From Sediminibacterium ginsengisoli (GTDB taxonomy: Bacteria > Bacteroidota > Bacteroidia > Chitinophagales > Chitinophagaceae), in the NCBI GenBank assembly GCA_943326215.1, contig CALPSK010000040.1:1-7016 (forward strand): a stretch of DNA of 7,016 nt, given 5' to 3'. Numbering within the stretch: the first letter of the stretch is position 1; each line of letters begins with the position of its first letter. This document shows, in pieces, positions 1 to 6,152 of this stretch. The notes under the pieces were generated by a model. The model saw nothing but the letters and a program-made list of their open reading frames with translations, did no database searches and was not told the origin of the DNA. A program made the translations under genes and the position numbers.

Positions 1-562
1 GAATGTGGCTAGTATGGATGTATTTAGCAGGTTAATGATGGACCGTATTATATTTTTAGGCGAGGGCATCAATGACTATGTAGCCAATATTGTAACCGCT
101 CAATTACTTTTTTTAGAAAGTACCGATCGTACCAAGGATATTCAAATGTATATCAATAGCCCAGGTGGAAGCGTTTATGCAGGCTTAGGCATTTATGATA
201 CGATGCAATTTATCAGTCCCGATGTAGCCACTATTTGCACAGGCATGGCGGCAAGCATGGGTGCTATTTTATTATGCGCTGGTGTAGAAGGTAAAAGAAC
301 TGCTTTAAAACATAGTAGAATTATGTTGCACCAACCTAGCGGTGCCATAGGAGGACAAGCCTCTGATATAGAAATTACTGCTAGAGAAATTAAGAAGTTA
401 AAACATGAATTGTATGAAGTGATTGCACATCATACACATAAAGATATAGAAACAGTGGCCAAGGATTGCGAACGTGATTTTTGGATGACTGCGGCAGAAG
501 GTAAAGAATATGGATTGGTAGATGAAGTCTTATTAACCAACCCAAGAAAATTAAAAAAATAA
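1..562 (+). CDS. clpP: ATP-dependent Clp protease proteolytic subunit (canonical ClpP, 5' end cut by window edge)
   Basis: Serine peptidase subunit (family S14) of the cytoplasmic Clp protease; it forms a barrel that degrades proteins fed in by ClpX. The frame is open to the left edge: the codon before the GTG at position 5 is AAT (Asn), and the text begins inside the ClpP fold ([16 protein letters not shown]). GTG-5 is therefore probably internal, and the true start plus some 15-35 residues lie upstream. Numbering from GTG-5, the triad is Ser84 in GMAASMG, His109 in MLHQP and Asp158 in CERDFW. The YINSPGG strand is at 49-55 and the closing EYGLVDEV segment at 168-175. The C-terminus is short and basic (RKLKK). 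The second clpP follows after 22 bp and clpX lies beyond it, so an operon is likely. Family assignment is secure; only the start is unknown. Confidence 0.96.
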   Translation, partial: NVASMDVFSRLMMDRIIFLGEGINDYVANIVTAQLLFLESTDRTKDIQMYINSPGGSVYAGLGIYDTMQFISPDVATICTGMAASMGAILLCAGVEGKRTALKHSRIMLHQPSGAIGGQASDIEITAREIKKLKHELYEVIAHHTHKDIETVAKDCERDFWMTAAEGKEYGLVDEVLLTNPRKLKK

Positions 563-584
563 TAAAACTGTTCAAATACATTTT

Positions 585-1208
585 ATGATAGTCAACAAGA
601 GATACTTAATGGAGGAAGAAGAAGAACCTAAAGAAGATAAAAAAGAAGAGGCGGCGCCTAGTTTTTTAAATAAAAAAATGGAGCATCTTTTTTTCGAGAA
701 AAGAGCTATTTATTTATGGGGCCCTGTGGACGACAAGTCGGCTAAGGATATCGTGAATAAACTTATTTTATTAGAAGCAGATAAGCCAGGTGCAGACATA
801 AAATTTTACATTAATAGCCCAGGCGGTGTGGTTACAAGTGGCATGGTTATGTACGATACCATTAAACTAATCAAAAGCCCTGTGCATACCATTTGTATGG
901 GCCTTGCTGCTAGTATGGGTTCTATCTTATTAAGTGCTGGTGAAAAAGGAAAGCGTAGCATTTTCCCGCATGGAGAAGTCATGATACATCAACCAAGTAT
1001 TGGAGGTTATTTTCAAGCCAATAGTACCGATATTGAAATTCATGCAGAACAAATTCGTAAGACTAAAGAATTAGGTGCTAAAATATTAGCGGAGAATTGC
1101 GGTAAAACAGTGGCTCAAATTATGAAAGATTTCGATAGAGATTATTGGATGGACGCTAAAGAAGCGATGGCCTATGGTATCGTAGATAAAATCGCCAAAC
1201 AACTCTAA
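585..1208 (+). CDS. clpP: Second ClpP-family proteolytic subunit with acidic N-terminus
   Basis: A second S14 Clp peptidase subunit of 207 residues, clearly diverged from the copy upstream. The triad is complete: Ser110 in GLAASMG, His135 in MIHQP and Asp186 in DFDRDYW. YINSPGG lies at 75-81 and AYGIVDKI at 196-203. The front end is unusual. Instead of the usual hydrophobic ClpP N-terminal segment there is a run rich in Glu, Asp and Lys (about residues 9-24), followed by a helix and the strand IYLWGPVDD (42-50). Two starts are possible: ATG at 585 (used here) or ATG at 609, which begins exactly at the acidic run; no ribosome binding site decides between them. clpX starts 3 bp after the stop, implying joint expression. 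By analogy with other bacteria that carry two ClpPs, it may form mixed barrels with the first copy; this is inferred. Catalysis is likely, because all three residues are kept. Confidence 0.93.
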   Translation: MIVNKRYLMEEEEEPKEDKKEEAAPSFLNKKMEHLFFEKRAIYLWGPVDDKSAKDIVNKLILLEADKPGADIKFYINSPGGVVTSGMVMYDTIKLIKSPVHTICMGLAASMGSILLSAGEKGKRSIFPHGEVMIHQPSIGGYFQANSTDIEIHAEQIRKTKELGAKILAENCGKTVAQIMKDFDRDYWMDAKEAMAYGIVDKIAKQL

Positions 1209-1211
1209 ATT

Positions 1212-2453
1212 ATGAAAATGGCAAAATCTCAAGCTATACATTGTTCATTTTGCGGCCGCAATCGCGACGAAGTAAAAATTTTAATCGCTGGTCAAGACGG
1301 ACATATTTGTGAAAACTGTATAGAACATGCGCATGAAATTATTGTCAAAGAGTTTCACCAGAAAAAAGCAGAAGGCAAGGCTGGTACTTTAAAAGTACAA
1401 AAGCCAATGGCTATTAAAGCTTTTATGGATCAGTACATTATTGGCCAAGATGAGGCTAAGAAAATATTATGTGTAGCGGTATACAATCACTTCAAGAGAA
1501 TCAATTTACCTAGTACGAATAAAAATGAAGTAGAGATTGAAAAAAGTAATGTGATCATGATTGGCGAAACAGGTACAGGTAAAACCTTATTAGCTAAAAC
1601 CATTGCTAAATTATTAAATGTGCCTTTTGCCATTGTAGATGCTACCGTATTTACAGAAGCAGGTTATGTGGGGGAAGATGTTGAAAGTATGTTAACGCGC
1701 TTATTACAAAATTGCGATTACGATGTAGAAGCTGCAGAGAGAGGTATTGTATATATAGATGAAATAGATAAAATAGCCCGCAAGGGAGATAACGCTTCTA
1801 TTACTAGAGATGTAAGTGGAGAAGGGGTTCAACAAGGTTTATTGAAAATGTTAGAAGGTACCGATGTATTAGTACCCCCTCAAGGAGGACGCAAACACCC
1901 AGAACAAAAAATGATCAAGGTGGACACTAAGAATATATTATTTATTTGCGGTGGCGCTTTTGATGGCATTGATAAAATTATTGCTAGAAGAATTAACACG
2001 AACGCTATTGGATTTAGCGTGAATAAAGATGAGCAAGAATTACAAAGAAAGAATTTACTTCGATTTGTGAATGCGCAGGATATTAAATCCTTTGGTTTAA
2101 TTCCAGAGTTATTAGGAAGACTTCCTATTATTACGCATTTAGAACCTTTAGATGCTGCTACTTTAAGAAGTATTTTAACAGAACCAAAAAACGCCCTTAT
2201 CAAACAATACACTCAGCTTTTTGCCATTGAAAAAATAAAATTAAGCATTGAGAATGAAGTGTATGATTTTATTGTGGAGAAGGCCATGGAATATAAGTTA
2301 GGTGCTAGAGGCTTAAGAAGTATTTGTGAAAGCTTATTTACCCAAGCCATGTTTGAAATGCCAGGCACAGCAGCTACTGAATTCAATGTAACTATTGACT
2401 ATGCTAAAAAAATGTTTAATAAGAGTAAGTTAAGTACTTTGAAAGTAGCTTAA
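1212..2453 (+). CDS. clpX: ATP-dependent Clp protease ATP-binding subunit ClpX
   Basis: Hexameric AAA+ unfoldase that recognises tagged proteins, unfolds them and threads them into ClpP in the cytoplasm. In order, 413 residues show: an N-terminal zinc-binding domain with Cys11, Cys14, Cys33 and Cys36; Walker A GETGTGKT at 118-125; pore-1 loop GYVG at 151-154; Walker B with IDE at 182-184; the RKH pore loop at 227-229; the ClpP-docking tripeptide IGF at 266-268; arginine finger Arg303 in ELLGRLP; and sensor-2 Arg366 in GARGLRS. Length matches the family. Walker A has Glu at its second position, where E. coli has Pro. Starts at 1212 and 1218 are both possible (MKMAKS or MAKS); the first is used because it sits 3 bp after the upstream stop. 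The nearby clpP genes are its natural partners. Confidence 0.97.
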   Translation: MKMAKSQAIHCSFCGRNRDEVKILIAGQDGHICENCIEHAHEIIVKEFHQKKAEGKAGTLKVQKPMAIKAFMDQYIIGQDEAKKILCVAVYNHFKRINLPSTNKNEVEIEKSNVIMIGETGTGKTLLAKTIAKLLNVPFAIVDATVFTEAGYVGEDVESMLTRLLQNCDYDVEAAERGIVYIDEIDKIARKGDNASITRDVSGEGVQQGLLKMLEGTDVLVPPQGGRKHPEQKMIKVDTKNILFICGGAFDGIDKIIARRINTNAIGFSVNKDEQELQRKNLLRFVNAQDIKSFGLIPELLGRLPIITHLEPLDAATLRSILTEPKNALIKQYTQLFAIEKIKLSIENEVYDFIVEKAMEYKLGARGLRSICESLFTQAMFEMPGTAATEFNVTIDYAKKMFNKSKLSTLKVA

Positions 2454-2514
2454 CTTTAAAATAGCATAATTACAAGATTTTAAATTTTATATAACACCCA
2501 TAAATATAATTATC

Positions 2515-2664
2515 ATGCAAGAACTAATTGATCGTCTAGTAAAAGAAGCCAACGTAACACCAGAACAAGCAAAGCAATCTATTGAAACCATTGCAGCTTT
2601 TGTGAAAGAGAAATTTCCTATGTTAGGTGGTGCGGTAAATCAAATTTTCAAAGCAGCGAAGTAA
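2515..2664 (+). CDS. 49-residue conserved-looking small protein, function unknown
   Basis: A small ORF running from ATG to TAA, 61 bp after clpX. It begins MQELIDRLVKEANVTPEQ and ends GGAVNQIFKAAK. The pattern looks like a real protein: a short amphipathic helix, a VTPEQAKQSIETI second helix, then a KEKFPMLGG turn and a final helix. Composition is charged and soluble, with no signal peptide or membrane segment. From memory, similar tiny proteins with a 'KFPML' turn occur in Bacteroidota, but I cannot name a family or function. A weak possible promoter lies in front: TAAATTTT at 2481-2488 differs from TAnnTTTG only in its last base. Otherwise it is read through from clpX. It ends 11 bp before the convergent gene's stop. 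Codon use resembles its neighbours. Confidence comes from intact codons, position and composition. Confidence 0.72.
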   Translation: MQELIDRLVKEANVTPEQAKQSIETIAAFVKEKFPMLGGAVNQIFKAAK

Positions 2665-2675
2665 CTATCTGATTT

Positions 2676-3509
2676 TCATTCACTTATTTGAATAGTGACT
2701 TGAAGCATTTCAGCTTGAGCGGCGGTTAAATCAAATAAAATGACCAGCTCTTTCCAGCCAATATGCCCCCCATTCTCTTTTCTAATACGTAAAATTTTCA
2801 CAATTTCTCTATCTGCAAATATGCCAACTTGCTTCCACTGTTCGAAAGACATTGTACTAGCATTAGGTTTATGATTATTTATTTTACCCAATTTTAAATG
2901 AGGTTTTAATAAATAATAATCGGCTTCATTTAATCCGTATACTTTTTTTATTTGAGTCAGTTTTGTAAAGCCCCCAAGATAATTTCTATACTGGATGATA
3001 TTTTTAATCACCGCCACATTTAATGTTGTTTGCGCCGCCCATAGCTTTTCATCTGAGGTATTTATATCAATGCTCCAATCATCTATATTTTTATTGGTAG
3101 ATGACAATTTGTTATAGTTAGAAGATGATTTGTTACGATACTGCGTATTTCTTTCTTTATTATGAATAACTACATAAGGTATTAGCTTCTCCACTAATTC
3201 TTTTTTGAGCCCATAAAGCTTCGCTATATCTTCCTTATTATAAAACTTACCTCCTTTATTTCTATAACGTAGTAAAGTGGTTACTTGTTTTGGGGGAATG
3301 CCTAAACGCAGGGCCTCCATACTATCAATGGTATTGGGGTCGAAATAAAACAGCTTTGTATTTAGGGATATTGTATTTTTATCTACCTTTTTTTTAGCAG
3401 GAAAAAAATAACCAATGGCCAAACTACCCAGCAGCAAACAGCCCAGTACCATAACACCCCTTTGTTCTTTTTTAGAAAATACAAAATAGGCTTTCCAGCT
3501 ATTTTCCAT
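2676..3509 (-). CDS. Membrane-anchored protein with three ComEA-like helix-hairpin-helix repeats
   Basis: 277 residues. A cytoplasmic N-tail of about 17 residues is followed by one membrane segment at roughly 18-36 (GVMVLGCLLLGSLAIGYFF), so most of the chain probably lies in the periplasm or is anchored at the inner membrane. Three related helix-hairpin-helix units follow, each with an 'I..YR...GGF..' core: about 56-113 (LLRYRNKGGKFYNKEDI), about 147-206 (IIQYRNYLGGFTKLTQI) and about 222-275 (ILRIRKENGGHIGWKEL). A Ser/Asn/Lys-rich linker at 117-142 separates the first two. Such units in ComEA bind DNA during uptake, so a DNA-related role is possible, but in Bacteroidota proteins of this build it is not established, and no com genes are nearby. 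The gene is alone on its strand with a 189-bp upstream gap. A poor -7-like TATTTTG (minus strand, 3541-3547) is the only promoter candidate seen. Confidence 0.85.
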   Translation of the reverse strand: MENSWKAYFVFSKKEQRGVMVLGCLLLGSLAIGYFFPAKKKVDKNTISLNTKLFYFDPNTIDSMEALRLGIPPKQVTTLLRYRNKGGKFYNKEDIAKLYGLKKELVEKLIPYVVIHNKERNTQYRNKSSSNYNKLSSTNKNIDDWSIDINTSDEKLWAAQTTLNVAVIKNIIQYRNYLGGFTKLTQIKKVYGLNEADYYLLKPHLKLGKINNHKPNASTMSFEQWKQVGIFADREIVKILRIRKENGGHIGWKELVILFDLTAAQAEMLQVTIQISE

Positions 3510-3587
3510 ACCTCATTTTTACACTAGTTACTCATTTATTCAAAATAGAATTAGCGTATAAATACTTAAACGAGGATTTAAAAAAAG

Positions 3588-3631
3588 TAGTATTGATATA
3601 TAGACTGCTAGTATTAAAATTTATAGACTGC
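3588..3631. repeat. Two-copy imperfect tandem direct repeat
   Basis: Two units abut with no gap. Unit 1 (3588-3608, 21 bp) starts TAGTATT and ends TATAGACTGC. Unit 2 (3609-3631, 23 bp) has the same first 7 and last 10 bases. They differ only in the middle, GATA against AAAATT, which accounts for the 2-bp length difference. No third copy is seen on either side. The repeat lies between two minus-strand genes, 79 bp upstream of the helix-hairpin-helix gene's start and 68 bp past the hydrolase gene's stop. It could be a small local duplication or a pair of protein-binding sites spaced about two helical turns apart. The sequence alone does not decide. Confidence 0.7.
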
Positions 3632-3698
3632 GATTTCAACCACTTGCGTTATGAATAAAACGAATGTACTATTAGATTACTATTATCTCCAGTAAATC

Positions 3699-4463
3699 TT
3701 ATATGGACAGCTCTAACCCATCAAAGGCAAGCCTAATACCCGCTGGCAGAATGGCTTCCACCTCGTCGTGCAATCCTATTTGATGACTAAAATGAGTGAA
3801 ATACACTTTAGGTATATTTAATGTGGCCACCACTTCTAAGGCCTGCTCTAAATTATAATGTGTAGGATGTGTTTGTTTTCTTAGGGCATTTAAAATTAAA
3901 ACCTTGGAGCCTTTAATTTTCTCCATTTCCGACTCTGCAATAAAATTAGCATCGGTGATATAGGTAAAATCGCCTATTCTAAAACCAAGTACTGGCAATT
4001 CTCTATGCATAACATGAATGGGCTTGAATGAAATATCTCCAATAGTAAAATCATCCTTATCAATGGTATGTAAAATCATTTCAGGAAGGCCCGCATCTTT
4101 ATCTTTTTCAAAAGCATAATAAAAATCTCTCTTGATGGCCACTTGCGTTAATTCATTGGCATAAATAGCCATGGACTTTTGAGAAAAATGATTGAAGGGC
4201 CTGATATCATCTAATCCGGCGTAATGGTCTCGATGCGGATGGGTAAAAACTACTGCATCAATTTTAGTAGTGTTGGTCCTAAGCATTTGATATCTGAAAT
4301 CCGGGGTGGTATCAATTACAACAGTGGTAGTGGCTGAACTTATTTTAATGCTTGTTCTTAATCTTTTATTTTTAGGGTCACTGGAAGTGCATACCTCACA
4401 ACCACATCCTATTAAAGGGACGCCTGTACTTGTTCCTGATCCTAAAATAGTAATATCGAGCAA
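3699..4463 (-). CDS. PhnP-like metallo-beta-lactamase-fold hydrolase
   Basis: 254 residues, cytoplasmic, no signal peptide. It opens with the family's first strand (ITILGSGTSTGVP) and a C-G-C-x2-C cluster (Cys20, Cys22, Cys25) like the extra zinc site of E. coli PhnP. The catalytic metal motif THPHRDH gives His75, His77, Asp79 and His80. Further probable ligands are His153, Asp171 and His202, with His224 or His227 completing the Cys site. In E. coli PhnP cleaves phosphoribosyl 1,2-cyclic phosphate in phosphonate use. No phn genes are here, so the substrate in this organism is unknown; a cyclic nucleotide-like phosphodiester is a reasonable guess. The start is TTG at 4463: the frame has a stop at 4485-4487, no ATG between, and the next Met is residue 60, inside the fold. 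The 97-residue gene ends 26 bp upstream, so the two are probably co-transcribed. Confidence 0.9.
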   Translation of the reverse strand: MLDITILGSGTSTGVPLIGCGCEVCTSSDPKNKRLRTSIKISSATTTVVIDTTPDFRYQMLRTNTTKIDAVVFTHPHRDHYAGLDDIRPFNHFSQKSMAIYANELTQVAIKRDFYYAFEKDKDAGLPEMILHTIDKDDFTIGDISFKPIHVMHRELPVLGFRIGDFTYITDANFIAESEMEKIKGSKVLILNALRKQTHPTHYNLEQALEVVATLNIPKVYFTHFSHQIGLHDEVEAILPAGIRLAFDGLELSI

Positions 4464-4489
4464 ACTAAATAATTTATGCCGTCGTTAAT

Positions 4490-4783
4490 TTACGCCGCCG
4501 TTTCTTCCTTATTCGCTTCTGTTAATGAAAGCTTTTGTACTTCCGTATAAAGCTTTTGAGAGTCATGGGTTAACTTATCAAATTGAATATCTAAAACTGG
4601 TATTAACTCTAATAATGTATTAATTCTTGCCTCTAAATTCAAGAACTTATTCAGCACCACAATTCTTTTAGCTTCTAATAAACACCAACCACTTTGAAAG
4701 TTACCACGCTCATAACGGACCACAAATTCCGATTCGCCTAAAATGTCCTCTAATTTGTCTAAAGTTGTTTGGGTCAATTTCAT
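4490..4783 (-). CDS. Conserved hypothetical protein of 97 residues
   Basis: Function unknown. The protein is small, soluble and mostly helical in appearance, with no signal peptide or membrane segment. Residues 22-49 form its most distinctive block (VRYERGNFQSGWCLLE, then KRIVVLNKFLN), with alternating strand-like stretches. A Leu-rich helix follows at 51-68 (ARINTLLELIPVLDIQ). The tail is variable and acidic (NKEETAA). From memory, proteins with the YERG.FQSG.CLLE...VVVNKFLN pattern are widespread in Bacteroidota and sit beside PhnP-like hydrolases, but I know of no assigned role. It is first in a likely two-gene transcript with the hydrolase, 26 bp upstream of that gene. A good -7 box lies 36 bp before its ATG. 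The start is supported by the conserved-looking beginning MKLTQTTLDKLE. Confidence 0.86.
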   Translation of the reverse strand: MKLTQTTLDKLEDILGESEFVVRYERGNFQSGWCLLEAKRIVVLNKFLNLEARINTLLELIPVLDIQFDKLTHDSQKLYTEVQKLSLTEANKEETAA

Positions 4784-4819
4784 AGTAAGTATTGATTTAT
4801 AGGATAATACGTAGCCTTA

Positions 4820-4827
4820 CAAAGGTA
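4820..4827 (-). promoter_or_regulatory. Promoter -7 box (TACCTTTG) for the 97-residue protein and hydrolase genes
   Basis: On the minus strand this reads TACCTTTG, a full match to the Bacteroidota -7 consensus TAnnTTTG. It ends 36 bp before the ATG at 4783, which predicts transcription starting near 4813-4816 and a leader of about 30 nt. Upstream is AT-rich, but no good TTTG -33 box is seen at the usual spacing (TTTA at most). An identical box faces the other way at 4881-4888. Confidence 0.6.
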
Positions 4828-4880
4828 GTTTTTTGTAGAATTACTGTTTTAAATAAGCGCTAGGAGTTATTCACATTTCG

Positions 4881-4888
4881 TACCTTTG
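4881..4888 (+). promoter_or_regulatory. Promoter -7 box (TACCTTTG) for the HD phosphohydrolase and lpxD genes
   Basis: TACCTTTG matches the Bacteroidota -7 consensus TAnnTTTG in full. It ends 16 bp before the ATG at 4905, so the leader would be only about 10 nt. No convincing TTG-type -33 element is present about 20 bp upstream. Because only 24 bp separate the HD gene and lpxD, this promoter may drive both, and perhaps further lipid A genes beyond the window. Confidence 0.6.
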
Positions 4889-4904
4889 TGAACACAATTT
4901 AACT

Positions 4905-6128
4905 ATGGCTTTTACACACCGAAAAATTATAAACGACCCCGTTCATGGTTTCATTACCATCAACGACCCAGTTATATTTGATCTAATTGCGCATCCTTAT
5001 TATCAAAGACTAAGAAGGATTCAACAAATGGCATTGGCCCAGTTAGTGTATCCAGGTGCAGTGCATACCCGACTTCATCATTCTTTAGGCGCTTATCATT
5101 TAATGTGTATTGCCATTGCTGAACTAAGAGACAAAGGCATTGAGATTACCAACGAAGAAGCGCAAGCAGCCAAAGCAGCTATTTTATTACATGATATTGG
5201 ACACGGCCCTTTCTCACATGCACTTGAAAATGTTTTATTAAAAGGCGTAAGTCATGAGGACCTCTCTTTATTAATCATGCAAAAATTAAATGAAGGAGAA
5301 AATTTAAAAGGTAAATTAGATTTAGCCATTCAAATTTTTACCAATCAATATCCTAAAAAGTTTTTACATCAATTAATAAGTGGGCAATTAGACGTGGACC
5401 GTCTTGACTATCTTTCTCGTGATAGTTTTTTCACAGGCGTGAGTGAAGGCGTGGTTGGGTATGAAAGAATTTTAAAAATGCTAACTGTTCATAACAATGA
5501 ATTAGTAGTAGAAGAAAAAGGTATTAATAGTGTAGAAAAGTTTCTTTTATCAAGACGCTTAATGTACTGGCAGGTATACCAACATAAAACCGTAGTAGCT
5601 TCTGAGAATATGTTGGTTAAAATTGTAGAACGCGCTCAATATTTATACCAACAAAACGACCAAGGTGTTAAAATCTCTGAGGTATTGGATTATTTCTTAG
5701 GAGAATTTAGCGGAAAGTTGAGTGAAATTAATCTAGACTTTTATTGCCAACTAGATGATACCGATATTTTATTTGCTATCAAAAAGTGGCAGCACCATAG
5801 CGACCCTGTTTTATCTTTACTATGTAAAAGGCTAATGATTAGAAAAGGCTTTAAATGCACTATGCAATCTAATGCCATTTCAAAGGACCAATGGGAAACC
5901 GCTATTGCCCAAACGAAGGCAGCCTTCCCTTTAAGTGATGAAGACTTATCTTATTTATGTTTTAAAGGAACCGCCTCGAATACATTGTATAAAGATGATG
6001 TAGAAACCATTAAAATATTACTTAAAACTGGAGAGGTAAGCAGTATTTCTAAAATACAAGACACCATCATTAATGAAAGTCTTTCAGCACCCGTTAAAAA
6101 ATTTTACATTTGCTTATTAAAGGCATAA
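4905..6128 (+). CDS. HD-domain phosphohydrolase, SAMHD1/dGTPase-like (COG1078 type)
   Basis: 407 residues, cytoplasmic. The start (MAFTHRKIINDPVHGFITI) matches the typical opening of this family. Metal-binding HD residues are visible and line up with SAMHD1: His59 in HHSLG, His96-Asp97 in LLHDIGHGPFSH, and Asp165 in LDVDRLDYLSRD. His105 (GPFSH) and His117 fit the catalytic histidines, and Tyr169 also fits the active site. Relatives hydrolyse dNTPs to nucleoside and triphosphate, but the substrate of the bacterial COG1078 branch is mostly untested, so only 'phosphohydrolase' is safe. The C-terminal half (about 200-407) is helical, lacks known motifs I can name and may govern oligomer formation or regulation. 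It is first in a transcript with lpxD 24 bp downstream. The HD-lpxD pairing recurs in Bacteroidota as I recall it, but no functional link is known to me. Confidence 0.9.
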   Translation: MAFTHRKIINDPVHGFITINDPVIFDLIAHPYYQRLRRIQQMALAQLVYPGAVHTRLHHSLGAYHLMCIAIAELRDKGIEITNEEAQAAKAAILLHDIGHGPFSHALENVLLKGVSHEDLSLLIMQKLNEGENLKGKLDLAIQIFTNQYPKKFLHQLISGQLDVDRLDYLSRDSFFTGVSEGVVGYERILKMLTVHNNELVVEEKGINSVEKFLLSRRLMYWQVYQHKTVVASENMLVKIVERAQYLYQQNDQGVKISEVLDYFLGEFSGKLSEINLDFYCQLDDTDILFAIKKWQHHSDPVLSLLCKRLMIRKGFKCTMQSNAISKDQWETAIAQTKAAFPLSDEDLSYLCFKGTASNTLYKDDVETIKILLKTGEVSSISKIQDTIINESLSAPVKKFYICLLKA

Positions 6129-6152
6129 CCCCCCTCATTTAAATTATACCCT

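Noticed and set aside
5..7. GTG at position 5 as the true start of the first clpP
   Set aside because: The frame is open upstream and the protein would lack the conserved ClpP N-terminal segment.
1880..2212. 110-residue open frame on the minus strand inside clpX
   Set aside because: It is antisense to conserved AAA+ motifs and has no protein-like features of its own.
2481..2488. TAAATTTT as a promoter for the 49-residue ORF
   Set aside because: Last base of the consensus is wrong, the only -33 candidate is TTTA, and the region is AT-rich, so I mention it but do not list it as a site.
2680..2698. Small hairpin (TCACT/AGTGA type) near the convergent gene ends, as a two-way terminator
   Set aside because: Only about seven AT-rich pairs with a bulge, no T-run on either strand, and it lies inside the 3' coding end of the minus-strand gene.
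3640..4150. 12-bp sequence CCACTTGCGTTA present at 3640-3651 and at 4139-4150
   Set aside because: One shared 12-mer pair is expected by chance in 7 kb; the flanks do not match and one copy is inside a coding region.
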